64,000 nt of DNA from Scheffersomyces stipitis CBS 6054 (lineage: Eukaryota; Ascomycota; Pichiomycetes; Serinales; Debaryomycetaceae), in the NCBI RefSeq assembly GCF_000209165.1, contig NC_009045.1:1612001-1676000 (forward strand), in the 5' to 3' direction. This document shows positions 47,181-56,632 of the stretch, piece by piece. A program made the position numbers and the translations under genes. How positions within the stretch are numbered: position 1 is the first letter of the stretch; every line of letters starts with the position of its first letter. Below the pieces are notes generated by a model that worked only from the letters and a program-made list of their open reading frames with translations, ran no database searches and was not told where the DNA came from.

Positions 47181-47531
47181 ATGTCGCAGAAAATCTGTTC
47201 CTGGAAGGGAAAACACAATTGCTCATGTCTTCCATTTGAGAATGTTACCTCTTGTTCTAGTTTCTTATTGTTTCAAAGTCTTGGTGGAAATTCATTGAGT
47301 CCCCAGAATTCCTTCTCTAGGTCGAACGGCACAACTTGCCAAGGCAACTGTGATGACAAGCGCAATTCATACGAATTGTTCTACGGGGCTAATTCAAGCT
47401 ATATCGTCTCCTATGTCGAAGAAGGAAAATTCCTATTGTTACATTTACCTTACTTTTCTTGTGGGGCACATGCTGTCAAAGGAATTGATGTCTTTAATGG
47501 TGACACAATTTCACGATTTGCATATGGCTGA
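47181..47531 (+). CDS. Cys-rich, sequon-rich ORF; possible secreted protein relic
   Basis: Unrecognised 116-residue frame from the ATG at 47181. It has seven cysteines and four N-glycosylation sequons (NCS, NVT, NGT, NSS), a secreted-protein composition. The same frame continues upstream with a hydrophobic run (IVTFLLLVSWT, 47133-47165) like a signal peptide, but it meets TAA at 47124 and has no ATG before 47181. So the signal-like part is not joined to a start. A GTAAGT at 47154 could be a splice donor, yet no matching acceptor was found. It could be a decayed gene, a sequence difference, or chance. It ends 64 bases from the 3' end of PTA1, which is on the other strand. Confidence 0.3.
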   Translation: MSQKICSWKGKHNCSCLPFENVTSCSSFLLFQSLGGNSLSPQNSFSRSNGTTCQGNCDDKRNSYELFYGANSSYIVSYVEEGKFLLLHLPYFSCGAHAVKGIDVFNGDTISRFAYG

Positions 47532-47595
47532 CAGCCGGCGATCTTGTTGTTACATATTTAGATGATTTAAAAAATGTTCACTCGCCTCTATACAT

Positions 47596-49767
47596 CTATT
47601 TGTATTTGGCGTGCAATTTGGATGCTTCCTCTTTCAAATCTTCTTGGTCGCTATTGCTGAGCTCTTGTAGAATATTGATGCATGCTTGTTTCACCGGAGG
47701 GCGATACATTATAAGAAACTGCAAGGAAAGGAAACCAATTTTAGACCGTACAGGATCTAAGCACAAAGACTTTATTCTTCCAACCAAATCTTCGTTCAAG
47801 TAAGGCAAGTCACTCATTAAACGAATGAAGATTTTACGGTCATTTGGTTCCAAAAAAGGGATCATGGCATCAAGAACCTTACCGGCCCATTTGTTGTAAA
47901 TAGGAGTCTCAATCTGGATATGTAGACCGTCTGAGCTCACAGCTTCACTGCCATTTCCATCTACGCTGGCATTAATACTCTTTTTGATTGCAATCTCTTC
48001 GTTGAATACCTTCTCGCTGTACCATTCTTCGTTTAACCACTCAATGATCAAGTCTATACGGCCGTGGATGTTATCCAAGAAGTAGTCAAAAATAGCGTTC
48101 CTAATCATGTCACTTATTTCACTGTTGGCTCTATCATCTGGAGACTTACCTTCGTCAGCACTTCTCATGCCTCTAGTTGCTAACCTAGTCAAAAGAATAA
48201 TCCAACTATCCTTCTTCCATGACTTGATTGCAATTTTTGTCAACTCTTTGCTTACATTGATTTCGCCGTTTTGAGTCTTGCTGTCATCTTTGTCTTCCAC
48301 ACTGACTATATTTGCATTTTTAGCCAAGTTGAAAAAATTCTTTATGATAATGCTGATATGATCTTTCTTCTCCTGGAAAGAAAGTTCTGTTGGTGGGGGT
48401 AAAGTGTAGACCGAATCTGGATCATAACCTGTAGGTCCATCCTCATCATCCTCGTCATCAAAACCTTGACGTTCCTGTTTAATTTCTTTCTTTACTGTTG
48501 GTGCAGCAACTACATTGCTTTCCACTGCATCAGTATAACGTTCACCGATAATTTCCAATGCCTTGGATAACTTGGTTACTGATGCTTTGCCCAAAGCATT
48601 GATCACCATGCTAACCAATATATTCTGAGGTACCGTGGTCAAATCGAAATTATTCAATTCGTTGTCGACATCGTTTAAGCAATACAAATTCTTGTAGTCA
48701 ATGGTTTTGATTTTCTTTGCTGAATTCAAGAATCCTTCAAACTTTCTCTTCTTAATATTTGGCTCTTCAATATTGAAAATGTTCTTCTTTCTGATGTCAT
48801 TACCACGATCTATCAACATGGTTAGTTTTTTATTCAAAGAATTCTGGTAATTTGATGGAACCAAGTTATGTCTAAGTACATGCTGAATGAAGATTTTTAG
48901 GGCACGGTCCACGTACTTTTTTGACAACTTGAACAGTTCTACAGATTGGTAGTTGGATTGGAATTTTGTGTTCGTGTCGTAGTTTTCAATAATGTTTAAG
49001 ATCTTATTTGCGTATTGAGGTTTTCTTTTCATGATAATAACGCAGTGGTTTAAAATGGCCGATAGTAAAGGAGGAATCAAGATATCGTAGGAGAATACTT
49101 TCAAGACTAAGTCAAGTAAGCTCTTAGATTCGTACTCCATATTACTGTACTTTATCAATGCATGGGTGGAGCTCACTTTGTTGAGCGAAAATGTATCTGG
49201 AGGTGGAGTGGAATCACCGTTAGCATTGACAACGTTGGTCTGCAGCTGGTAATCTATGACAATAATGATGAACTTGAGTAATTCTACCTTCGTGTGTATA
49301 TTTCTTAACATATCGTGTTCGGCATTATCTGATGGCTCCAAGGGATAATTGGACTGGAACTTGTTGACCAACGAATTCTTTAACTCAGTAAGTTTACTCC
49401 ATACTTGGTTGCAGCCGACATTTTCTGCTACATACTGAAACACAAGCTTGTATATCACACTGGAAATGTCTATCACAGATTCAAAGGTGTCAATGTCTTT
49501 GACATTCGACAAGAAAATCAATGAATCTAGGGTATCTAAAGCAAGATCTATTTTGTCATGTTGTTTGAGTTTGTCGTTTTTGACAAAAGATTCATGGAGA
49601 AACTTGACACACCACTTCTGAATTGATTTATCAGGGTTATGCACAAAGTTCAAGATTTGGCGCAACACCTGAGGATAGGTGTCAGGCATTGAAAAAGCCA
49701 ACGTCCGGGCCTGGTCCAACTGCTCGATTATCTGCTCTGGCTTGAATTCCTTAGCCACTGTCGACAT
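47596..49767 (-). CDS. PTA1: Symplekin homologue Pta1, cleavage/polyadenylation factor subunit
   Basis: Scaffold of the nuclear cleavage and polyadenylation factor; it joins the phosphatase module (Ssu72, Glc7) to the nuclease and is needed for mRNA 3' ends and, indirectly, pre-tRNA processing. The 723 residues (785 in S. cerevisiae) begin with HEAT-type helices carrying the symplekin N-domain: EQLDQARTLAFSMPDTYPQVL, SIQKWCVKFLHESF and ISSVIYKLVFQYV. A charged middle (KKNIFNIEEPNIKKRKFEGF) and an acidic linker near 430 follow, then the C-terminal helical region ending in ELSNSDQEDLKEEASKL. No intron is needed; start is the first ATG. Confidence 0.93.
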   Translation of the reverse strand: MSTVAKEFKPEQIIEQLDQARTLAFSMPDTYPQVLRQILNFVHNPDKSIQKWCVKFLHESFVKNDKLKQHDKIDLALDTLDSLIFLSNVKDIDTFESVIDISSVIYKLVFQYVAENVGCNQVWSKLTELKNSLVNKFQSNYPLEPSDNAEHDMLRNIHTKVELLKFIIIVIDYQLQTNVVNANGDSTPPPDTFSLNKVSSTHALIKYSNMEYESKSLLDLVLKVFSYDILIPPLLSAILNHCVIIMKRKPQYANKILNIIENYDTNTKFQSNYQSVELFKLSKKYVDRALKIFIQHVLRHNLVPSNYQNSLNKKLTMLIDRGNDIRKKNIFNIEEPNIKKRKFEGFLNSAKKIKTIDYKNLYCLNDVDNELNNFDLTTVPQNILVSMVINALGKASVTKLSKALEIIGERYTDAVESNVVAAPTVKKEIKQERQGFDDEDDEDGPTGYDPDSVYTLPPPTELSFQEKKDHISIIIKNFFNLAKNANIVSVEDKDDSKTQNGEINVSKELTKIAIKSWKKDSWIILLTRLATRGMRSADEGKSPDDRANSEISDMIRNAIFDYFLDNIHGRIDLIIEWLNEEWYSEKVFNEEIAIKKSINASVDGNGSEAVSSDGLHIQIETPIYNKWAGKVLDAMIPFLEPNDRKIFIRLMSDLPYLNEDLVGRIKSLCLDPVRSKIGFLSLQFLIMYRPPVKQACINILQELSNSDQEDLKEEASKLHAKYK

Positions 49768-50653
49768 TCTGGATAAGATATAAGTAAACGCTTAAGAAAA
49801 TGAAAATGCAATATAAGCAAACAATTTAAGCAAAGGGTATTATCAAAGTTTGTAACAATGTATATAGCTTTGTTAATTCCTTACTGAAACTTGGTATAGA
49901 TATAGATGAGATTCTGGTATGCTTTTACTGGCAGCCGAGAGAAGCGGAAAGAGCACTGAATCAGTCGGGAAAAAGAAGCTATTATTACAGAATCTATTCT
50001 CTATAGAGACGATTAGTTAATAGAAAGGGCCAAAGATTCAAAGCTATTCTGTAGTAACAACAAAGAAAGAGAAGACAATATTTCGCTTATTCGTGCCTCG
50101 AAGTATTTGGCAAAAAGACTGCGGTTACCCGGCCGAATAATCTTAGCCTTGAAATATTGCAGCAGAGGTGCAATTGGGTGCGAAAAAATGAGATCACCAG
50201 AGCCCACATACAGAGTGTTTTAAGTGAATGATTTAGAATTGAAGATTGTGCAAACGTGAAAATAATGTACATGTGCTGTTACATTTGTTCAAATGATATG
50301 TATTTGAATTAAAAGATTTTCTAATTTCTAAAACTAAGGACTGTAATAGTCTTATTCGAGACATAAGGGTAGTACAAAAGAAAGAAAGTTATACATTGAA
50401 CGAGCGTTTGAAAAAAGAATGGGTGATGCTTGCCAGTTTGAAAAGCTTCGGATCTACATTTGTCAGATGTGTCTAGCTCTACTCCATAAGAGACTTCGCA
50501 CGTCACCTACTCCTTTTCTTGTCCAAGTGTGCTGACTTGCTATTGTTCGTATTTTCAACCTCCCTCAGACATTGCTCACCCTACTTTAAATCCATTTTAA
50601 AAATTATACAAATATACGACCAATCCGTAATAACCTACTTGTCCCTCTTAGGT
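49768..50653. other. PTA1 promoter region
   Basis: About 890 AT-rich bases between PTA1 and the candidate spliced gene. Short frames are present without protein character; no RNA gene or repeat seen. Confidence 0.5.
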
Positions 50654-51143
50654 TCAAAATAATCGATTGTATTGAAAATCAGTTACAAAAGGGTTTGCGA
50701 GTGTCCAGCGATAAAGGATATTCGGTAATTCATCGAGGCTCGAATTATCAAATAACCGGTTTATCGACGGTATTCGTAAGCCCACGCAGACATTTATCGC
50801 CCAATTGGTATGAAAGCCCTTTCTATCAGAATCAACAATATGATAGTCAATAAATTTATGTGCATAGAGAATAATTCCTTTCTTTAGGGTGCATCCTTCG
50901 GTTACAATTTGATTGTAAACCGATGCGAGTAATTTAGCTGATGGCTGGCTGCTACTTGTTACTATATGACGAGATAATTCAAGAAACACTCCAATGGATA
51001 CTACAGAAGATGTCTAAAGTTAATTATTAGTTGGATAGAAGGATATAACTAAGCTAATGTTGAGCTTAGCTATTTACGAACAAATGTATAAATACAAAGA
51101 ACAATCCAGCCGTACTCCCTAGACTTTTGATATTTTTCAACAT
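50654..51143 (-). CDS. Candidate new two-exon gene, 141 aa, unknown
   Basis: Not recognised. Exon 1, 51078-51143, runs from ATG for 22 codons; exon 2, 50654-51013, has 119 codons plus TGA. The 64-base intron has donor GTAAAT (weak), branch-like ACTAAT and acceptor TTTAG, and both exons meet in phase 0. Exon 2 alone has no ATG, yet reads as ordinary protein (LYAHKFIDYHIVDSD, TNWAINVCVGLRIPS, LPNILYRWTLANPF). Joined, the N terminus gains a hydrophobic segment across the junction (STAGLFFVFIHLF then TSSVVSIGVFL), either a signal peptide or a membrane anchor. Intron size matches those of MVP1 and COA3. It sits in the long spacer between PTA1 and KCH1. The splice model is mine, and the non-consensus donor is the main doubt. 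Confidence 0.5.
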
Positions 51144-51709
51144 TCCTTCTCTGCAAACGAATATAAGTAGGTTTGATAGTGCCTAATTCGTGTGTATATT
51201 CGAGTCCCACAAACACCGAGATTTAACACGGCTCTCTGTAGAGGGGAGCATCTTATCTAATACCATCCTATGGTATGCCTATTTGCCTGGTTGTGCTTTT
51301 GGTCACTGGCCAAGACTGAGGTAGATATTATGAAACTAGGTGAATAATAATTAGAGGTCTAGAATGAATTGAAGATGAGTTAGGCAAGGTTGGTGATGGA
51401 AAGGTTTAACATACTTGCAAATGTACGCTGACCGGTTTGGTGCAATTCTTCTAGTGTCCTCCTCTGTCACTATGAGAAATTCAGATCATAAACTACGTAT
51501 ATAGGATGGAATTGTGTAAAAGACTTGCAAAAAGGTGAATCATAAACTTATTCACAAAATCCGATTTGTGTTGCAAAGAACAACCAGCAAATGTACCTTT
51601 CCCGCTTTTCGTAAATTCTATCTCATCTCCTTATTTATTTATCTGATCCAATTTTAACTATGGATTAAGATCCATAGTTGTAGATCGGACAGTGCAGAGT
51701 TCCCCTTTC

Positions 51710-51717
51710 TATAAATA
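51710..51717 (+). promoter_or_regulatory. TATA box upstream of KCH1
   Basis: TATAAATA about 680 bases before the KCH1 ATG; another TATA-like TATATATATTT lies near 51843. Use of either implies a leader of 0.5 kb or more. Confidence 0.3.
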
Positions 51718-52112
51718 TGCATTCCTAGAATACGCGCGCGCTAAAAGTTTGCGAACGTAAATACGCCAATTTTTTCGTATTTTCGTCTAAATAGCCCTTT
51801 CCTTTTATAGAGCTCTAGTGAACTTGCTGACTCCACAGAGCGTATATATATTTCAGGAGTGTTGCTAATTCAAAGTATTTCTAGTATACTGTGAAATAGC
51901 CTGCAAAAAAACGAAATCATTTCCTCAAGACAGCACTATATCAGTCGGATCCTGCTTTAATCGTATCATAATAGTAAGCATCTCATCGAGTTGCTAGCAT
52001 ATTTATAGAAGGCAAATCGTTTCTTCATAGCAGAATAATAACTTCCATTCACGTTTATTAGAATCTTCGACAATCATAAAAGATATTTGTGTGATTCTGC
52101 GTGTATCAGATT

Positions 52113-52119
52113 TGTTTCA
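52113..52119 (-). promoter_or_regulatory. Pheromone response element (TGAAACA)
   Basis: TGTTTCA, the complement of the Ste12 site TGAAACA, about 275 bases before the KCH1 ATG. Confidence 0.4.
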
Positions 52120-52243
52120 TATTTATGGTTCTTTGATCTATAACAACCTATGTTCAGTCTCAGAGATCTGGCTTTTCCATAATTTCCAAGTTTCCTTATC
52201 TGAGAGCTTGAAGTTCCAACATCATACGTGGCAATAATAGTAT

Positions 52244-52250
52244 TGAAACA
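52244..52250 (+). promoter_or_regulatory. Pheromone response element (TGAAACA)
   Basis: Perfect TGAAACA, about 145 bases before the KCH1 ATG; second of a pair facing opposite directions. Confidence 0.45.
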
Positions 52251-52390
52251 ACCTAGCCCATTGGTCTACTTGAAGGTTCTCAATCATTATCAGACGCCCT
52301 CTTAGCCCATAAACTCGAAACTAAATCCTTGGTGTTTACCTATTTGATGTACTTATTGTAGTTACGATATCACATTCGATCATACCCGTC

Positions 52391-54019
52391 ATGGCTAAAC
52401 AAAAATCCAAAATGGGACTCGATGCGGAGGCCCAGATCATCCAGGATAAGTTGGACAAATCTACTTTCGATCTTATCGATGTTGACAAATTCTACAATAC
52501 AAAATTTTCTACTCTCATGGCATATCTCTACATGTGGTACCTCATGGTGCTTTCATGGGTTTTGCTAGGAGCCGATATCTACACCTGTTTGTGTATTCTA
52601 GTGTATCACAGATGGTCTTCTGCAGAATATCAACCGTATGCCTATACTTATGCCAAATGGATTTTCACTGGGTGTATCATATTTGAAGTCTGTTTGCTAT
52701 GTGTTAGATGTGTATGGGGCATCCGTATTTCTAGTACAAGGAACATTGCACTTGTGTATCTCAATCCTATAGCGAGACAGATGTATAGTGTTAAGTCCTA
52801 CAACTACTTCTGTCTCTTCAACCAAATCAAGACCAACAGCTTCTTCAGATGGGCCTGTCTTTATTGTAATCAAGAATTGGATAACTCGTTGCAGATTTTG
52901 GTGGCGGATACCCCCAGACAAGTGATTAACATTTTAACACTTCGTTTCTACGCTACAGGAGGCAACTACAAGCATTCCAATATCTTAAGAAACATCAAGA
53001 CCATCGCCACTACGAATTTGACACTTGCAGTGATTCTTTCGTTTATGTGTTTGTCATTGATTATCTTTGTGTTCTTCTTCTTCATGTATCTCTATGGAAT
53101 GATATTGTTCTTGCCCGTTTACTTCAAGATGCACAGCAAGTCAGGGTACTGGTCGCTCAGAAGATACTGTTGTGAAATTGTCAACGACTCTGTGCGTCTT
53201 TTGGTAGTCAATAATCATAGATCAAAGCGTGAATTGTTAGATAGAGGTATCTTAGACCAAGCAGCTATCGATAGAAACCCATTGTTGAGAGGAGACACTG
53301 CAACCTTGTTTGCTAACAAGGAATTCTCAACTGATATAGACGAGGACTTTAAGTACTCAGCTCGTTCTTTGGATCGCCCTGGAGCAGTGCACAAGCCTTT
53401 GGCCTTCAACACCTACATTCCTACACCTCCTAAATCTGGCAGTATCGACAAAAAGTCTTCGTACGCAAAAGTGCAAACCAGGTCTTACGAAACATTGTCA
53501 CTTGAGGATAGACCATCACATTCCTCGTCTAGTGTTGCTCATATGGCCAAACCATATTCGCAATCAAGGTACGTTCCAGAGAATCCATTTGATGATCCTG
53601 GATCATTTGAGTATGCTCCGCACAAAGAAAAGTTCTCTGGAGCCCTTCCTAATGTTCGTAGAGAGATGGGCTATGGAGGTTCGTCATTATCATATGAAGG
53701 CTACGTTCCGGACTATAAGGCGCAGTCTGATTCTGCTTCAAACTTAACAGGAGTTGCAGAGGTTAACCCATTTGAAGATAAGTGGCAAAATAAAGAAGGT
53801 AAATTGCCCATTAGTGATTCCAGGACAGCTTTAAACGAGGACACTGATTATGCACAGCAAGACTATGCAGAAAATCTTTTGTCCCAAACCTATCCTCAAT
53901 CTGGATCAGCTGAATCGCTCGTCGGGATTGGAGCTCCTTATCCAGTTTCTGCAGCTTCGTCGCTGATTATTGATAACTACGACTATGAAAGAGACGTACG
54001 TGATAGATATGGAAAGTAA
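52391..54019 (+). CDS. KCH1: Low-affinity K+ importer Kch1/Prm6 family
   Basis: Plasma-membrane protein that lets K+ in and so permits Ca2+ entry in the pheromone and ER-stress responses; S. cerevisiae has the pair KCH1 and PRM6. The 542 residues have a soluble start, membrane segments at about 42-72, 90-112 and 205-240 (very hydrophobic, LIIFVFFFFMYLYGMILFLP), then the conserved YFKMHSKSGYWSLRRYCCEIVNDSVRLLV. A long disordered cytosolic tail (about 300-542) contains two NPFD or NPFE motifs (PENPFDDPG, VNPFEDK), which could recruit endocytic adaptors. Pheromone elements upstream agree with the family's regulation. Which of KCH1 or PRM6 is closer cannot be told. Confidence 0.88.
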   Translation: MAKQKSKMGLDAEAQIIQDKLDKSTFDLIDVDKFYNTKFSTLMAYLYMWYLMVLSWVLLGADIYTCLCILVYHRWSSAEYQPYAYTYAKWIFTGCIIFEVCLLCVRCVWGIRISSTRNIALVYLNPIARQMYSVKSYNYFCLFNQIKTNSFFRWACLYCNQELDNSLQILVADTPRQVINILTLRFYATGGNYKHSNILRNIKTIATTNLTLAVILSFMCLSLIIFVFFFFMYLYGMILFLPVYFKMHSKSGYWSLRRYCCEIVNDSVRLLVVNNHRSKRELLDRGILDQAAIDRNPLLRGDTATLFANKEFSTDIDEDFKYSARSLDRPGAVHKPLAFNTYIPTPPKSGSIDKKSSYAKVQTRSYETLSLEDRPSHSSSSVAHMAKPYSQSRYVPENPFDDPGSFEYAPHKEKFSGALPNVRREMGYGGSSLSYEGYVPDYKAQSDSASNLTGVAEVNPFEDKWQNKEGKLPISDSRTALNEDTDYAQQDYAENLLSQTYPQSGSAESLVGIGAPYPVSAASSLIIDNYDYERDVRDRYGK

Positions 54020-54218
54020 ATAGAATAATAAGCTACGACATACAATAGAGGCATTACGATTTCATAATATTTCATTTCTTCTCTTTCCTACACCCTTACT
54101 CTCTATCCTATTTTACTCTATTGTCTTTACTTGCCTCTTACTTCTATTACATTCTCCTAAACCATGTATGTATATTTGCGTGTTTGCGATATTTATGTAC
54201 AAGAAAATTCACCAGCAA

Positions 54219-54556
54219 TCAGTTCTGGTTCTTGCTGGCTTCGTACTCCTTTTTCAACTTGGTGAGCTCAGTATCAGAGATTGGAGGAATAGGGATATCT
54301 CCAAATTCGTCCTTACTTAACATATGCAAAGTGTACATGTATACTCCCAAAGGTATAGCAGTGCAGATGGCCAATCCAATGGTGTTTTTCCAGAAGAAAG
54401 GAGCTCTTACTCTGTATAAAGCAGGAGTCATCTGATGTGTTTTGGGATCACGATAACGATCATGTCCTTTTCTACTTGGGTTAGTAAATTTGACATTAAA
54501 ACATCATTGAATAAGCAATTCTAAGCGTATACTTACGGAGCTCCGATAACAGCCAT
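54219..54556 (-). CDS. COA3: Cytochrome oxidase assembly factor Coa3, two exons
   Basis: Inner-membrane protein that binds new Cox1 with Cox14 and regulates Mss51-dependent Cox1 synthesis. Exon 1 is only 20 bases (54537-54556, MAVIGA plus two bases); the 65-base intron has GTAAGT, TACTAAC and TAG; exon 2 is 54219-54471. The product has 90 residues: [26 protein letters not shown], one membrane segment ([23 protein letters not shown]), then [21 protein letters not shown]. The S. cerevisiae protein has the same MTPA...PFF, VPIPPI and LKKEYEA blocks. Without the intron the frame would start at MTPALY and lack the conserved leader. An alternative AAG acceptor three bases earlier would add one Arg. 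Confidence 0.94.
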
Positions 54557-54895
54557 TTTGTTTAAGTGTATAATTTCTGTAGAAGTTTGAAGAATAAATT
54601 GCTCTTAGATAGTCAAATCAGTTCATTCAAGAATTTCGTGCACATTTTTGATGTTTGGTCATGTGACTTGAAATAGATTCAATTTTATAGGCATATGTTT
54701 ACGTAATCACGATTGCAAAAATCTGGCCAACGGCTGCAAACCCATAGAAAGCTTAATGTACTTATATGGTTAGAAAACTATAGTATTATGTGTCTCATAT
54801 CAAGTATTCTTCTGTACTTGTTATTAACTCAAATTTTTATACTTTCTATATTTCAATTTCAATGCAAGTGTCTATTATTCGTATTTAATACATGC
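54557..54895. other. COA3 promoter and UTP18 3' flank
   Basis: About 340 AT-rich bases with no further feature. Confidence 0.5.
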
Positions 54896-56632
54896 TTAGT
54901 AGTGGTTCAATCTCCAGAGCGTCACCTTTCCTGCTTCGTTACCCACAGCCAACATTTCATTATTGGGTGAAAATGCTACAGCAGTGACTTTTCCAAGTGG
55001 GGTACCGCTAGTGGGCCAGTTGGAGTATACGGAGCCCGATGGTAAATGTACCAATCTCATGGCATCCCTCTTTGCTCTGGATGCTATACACAAAATCTGT
55101 CCGTCTGGAGAGAATGCTAGCGATGAGATAGAGGTAACCAAGTTTTCTACCGTCTTGAAAGGTTTGCGTTTGGTACTTTCTGTAAATGTGTTACGGTCAT
55201 AAATGTTCACGAAACCATTATTTGTTCCAATAGCCAACCACCTATTTTTAGGACCCCCCAATTTTATCTTCGTGATGCCAATTCCACCATCATCTTGCCA
55301 TCTTCTTAACACCTTGTTGTACGTATTGGCTCTTTTGTTTTCCTTTGCTTCTTTTACAGCATCCTGAGCAGTCAATTCGTACTCCCATACTTCGCCAGCA
55401 GTGTTTATAATGACAATGAATGATTCGTCTTTAGAAAACTCGAAGTCCACAATAGTTCCTTCAATCTTGAAACCCTTGACCCATTGGCCGGTAGCTCCGT
55501 TCAAAATATTGCACCATCCGCTATTACCAGTTAAACCAATAAAGGTACCCTTTGGAGATATTTTGAAGTATTCAAAAGACTTCTGGTGTTGTTCGTGGCC
55601 ATACATTCTTGAAATCTTTTCAACTTCCCCAGAGTTCAAGTCCCACTTGTTCATATAACGTCTTCTACCAGCAGCATACACCAAGTTCTTGTCTCCATCC
55701 TTAGTATTAGCACCAAGGGGAGAGAAATGACAGACGCTGATTGGAGAGTTTCGCAAATGCAACGACGTCACAAGACTGTTGATCTTGCCGTCGATGTGGT
55801 AGATACGAATAGTTCTGTCAAATCCTCCAGTCATTAACAACGGATGGCTGTGATGGAAAGACAACGATTGGATCGCTGATTTAGAGATCTTCTGATAGTT
55901 GGCATCCTTCAACCTCGTTATCGAGACCTTGTTGGGTGAAATCAATTTCAATTGTTTAGTTATGACAAATTGCTGTGTCGAAGACAATATTTTCAACACG
56001 GAATTGGTATCATTGTCTGCAACTCCAGAAGGCTCGTCATCTTCGCGGTCTATTTCTATATCTGAGTCATCCTCGTTTTCGTCTTGGTGGTCACTTTCTA
56101 ATGCCTCAATCCATTCGGGACGTGGATATATCTTCTCAAACTGGTTTCTCAATCTAACTATGTATGATCTTCCAGAGATGCTTGTGTCATGGGTAGTCTT
56201 TCTCAACTTTTTTAATTTGTCCGAAGCAATTAAAGAGACGTTCAATTTCTCGTCGTCACTGTCTTCCCATGCATTTGCTTCTTCATCAGAAACGTCTTCC
56301 TCTTCTTCGTCGTATTGTACATCTACATCCATATCTTCGTCTTCGTCTTCATTTTCGCTCTGTTTCTGGCCGTCGTCAATGAAGAACAAATCATCATCCT
56401 GAACATTCTCCAAATCATCTTCGTCCTCCGAAGAATTACTGCTAGCATCATGGAAAAATTTGTCACTGCTTCCATCGTCTTCTTCATCAGAAGAGTAGTC
56501 AAAGAGATTGTCTGTTTTCTTTAAGTTCTTCTCAAATCCATCGGCATCGCCAAACACCAATTTCTCCAAGTACAATTCTTCATCGTCCTTGGGCGGCACT
56601 ACCACATCCTCTCCATTACGGTTCTTGGGCAT
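54896..56632 (-). CDS. UTP18: SSU processome WD40 protein Utp18
   Basis: Nucleolar component of the UtpB complex, which binds the 5' ETS of pre-rRNA and starts small-subunit assembly; in yeast it recruits the exosome helicase Mtr4 through an AIM-like motif. The 578 residues begin with PKDDEELYLEKLVFGD, then a very acidic, Ser-rich half (about 40-200) with repeated EDEDED-type runs, the RPEWIEALE segment, and a C-terminal beta-propeller with recognisable repeats (HPLLMTGGFDRTIRIYHIDG, FIGLTGNSGWCNIL, IAFSPDGQ-like SSLAFSPDGQILCIAS, NEMLAVGNEAGKVTLWRL). Upstream RRPE and PAC-like motifs match ribosome biogenesis control. Confidence 0.95.
   Translation of the reverse strand: MPKNRNGEDVVVPPKDDEELYLEKLVFGDADGFEKNLKKTDNLFDYSSDEEDDGSSDKFFHDASSNSSEDEDDLENVQDDDLFFIDDGQKQSENEDEDEDMDVDVQYDEEEEDVSDEEANAWEDSDDEKLNVSLIASDKLKKLRKTTHDTSISGRSYIVRLRNQFEKIYPRPEWIEALESDHQDENEDDSDIEIDREDDEPSGVADNDTNSVLKILSSTQQFVITKQLKLISPNKVSITRLKDANYQKISKSAIQSLSFHHSHPLLMTGGFDRTIRIYHIDGKINSLVTSLHLRNSPISVCHFSPLGANTKDGDKNLVYAAGRRRYMNKWDLNSGEVEKISRMYGHEQHQKSFEYFKISPKGTFIGLTGNSGWCNILNGATGQWVKGFKIEGTIVDFEFSKDESFIVIINTAGEVWEYELTAQDAVKEAKENKRANTYNKVLRRWQDDGGIGITKIKLGGPKNRWLAIGTNNGFVNIYDRNTFTESTKRKPFKTVENLVTSISSLAFSPDGQILCIASRAKRDAMRLVHLPSGSVYSNWPTSGTPLGKVTAVAFSPNNEMLAVGNEAGKVTLWRLNHY

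Larger units (their letters stand above)
51144..52390. other. KCH1 upstream region
   Basis: About 1.25 kb with a TATA box at 51710, a CG alternation (ACGCGCGCGC, about 51732) and two TGAAACA pheromone elements. It likely serves as promoter and long leader of KCH1. Confidence 0.55.

Noticed and set aside
51732..51741. ACGCGCGCGC alternation upstream of KCH1
   Set aside because: Too short to claim a structural role; noted only as part of the promoter region.
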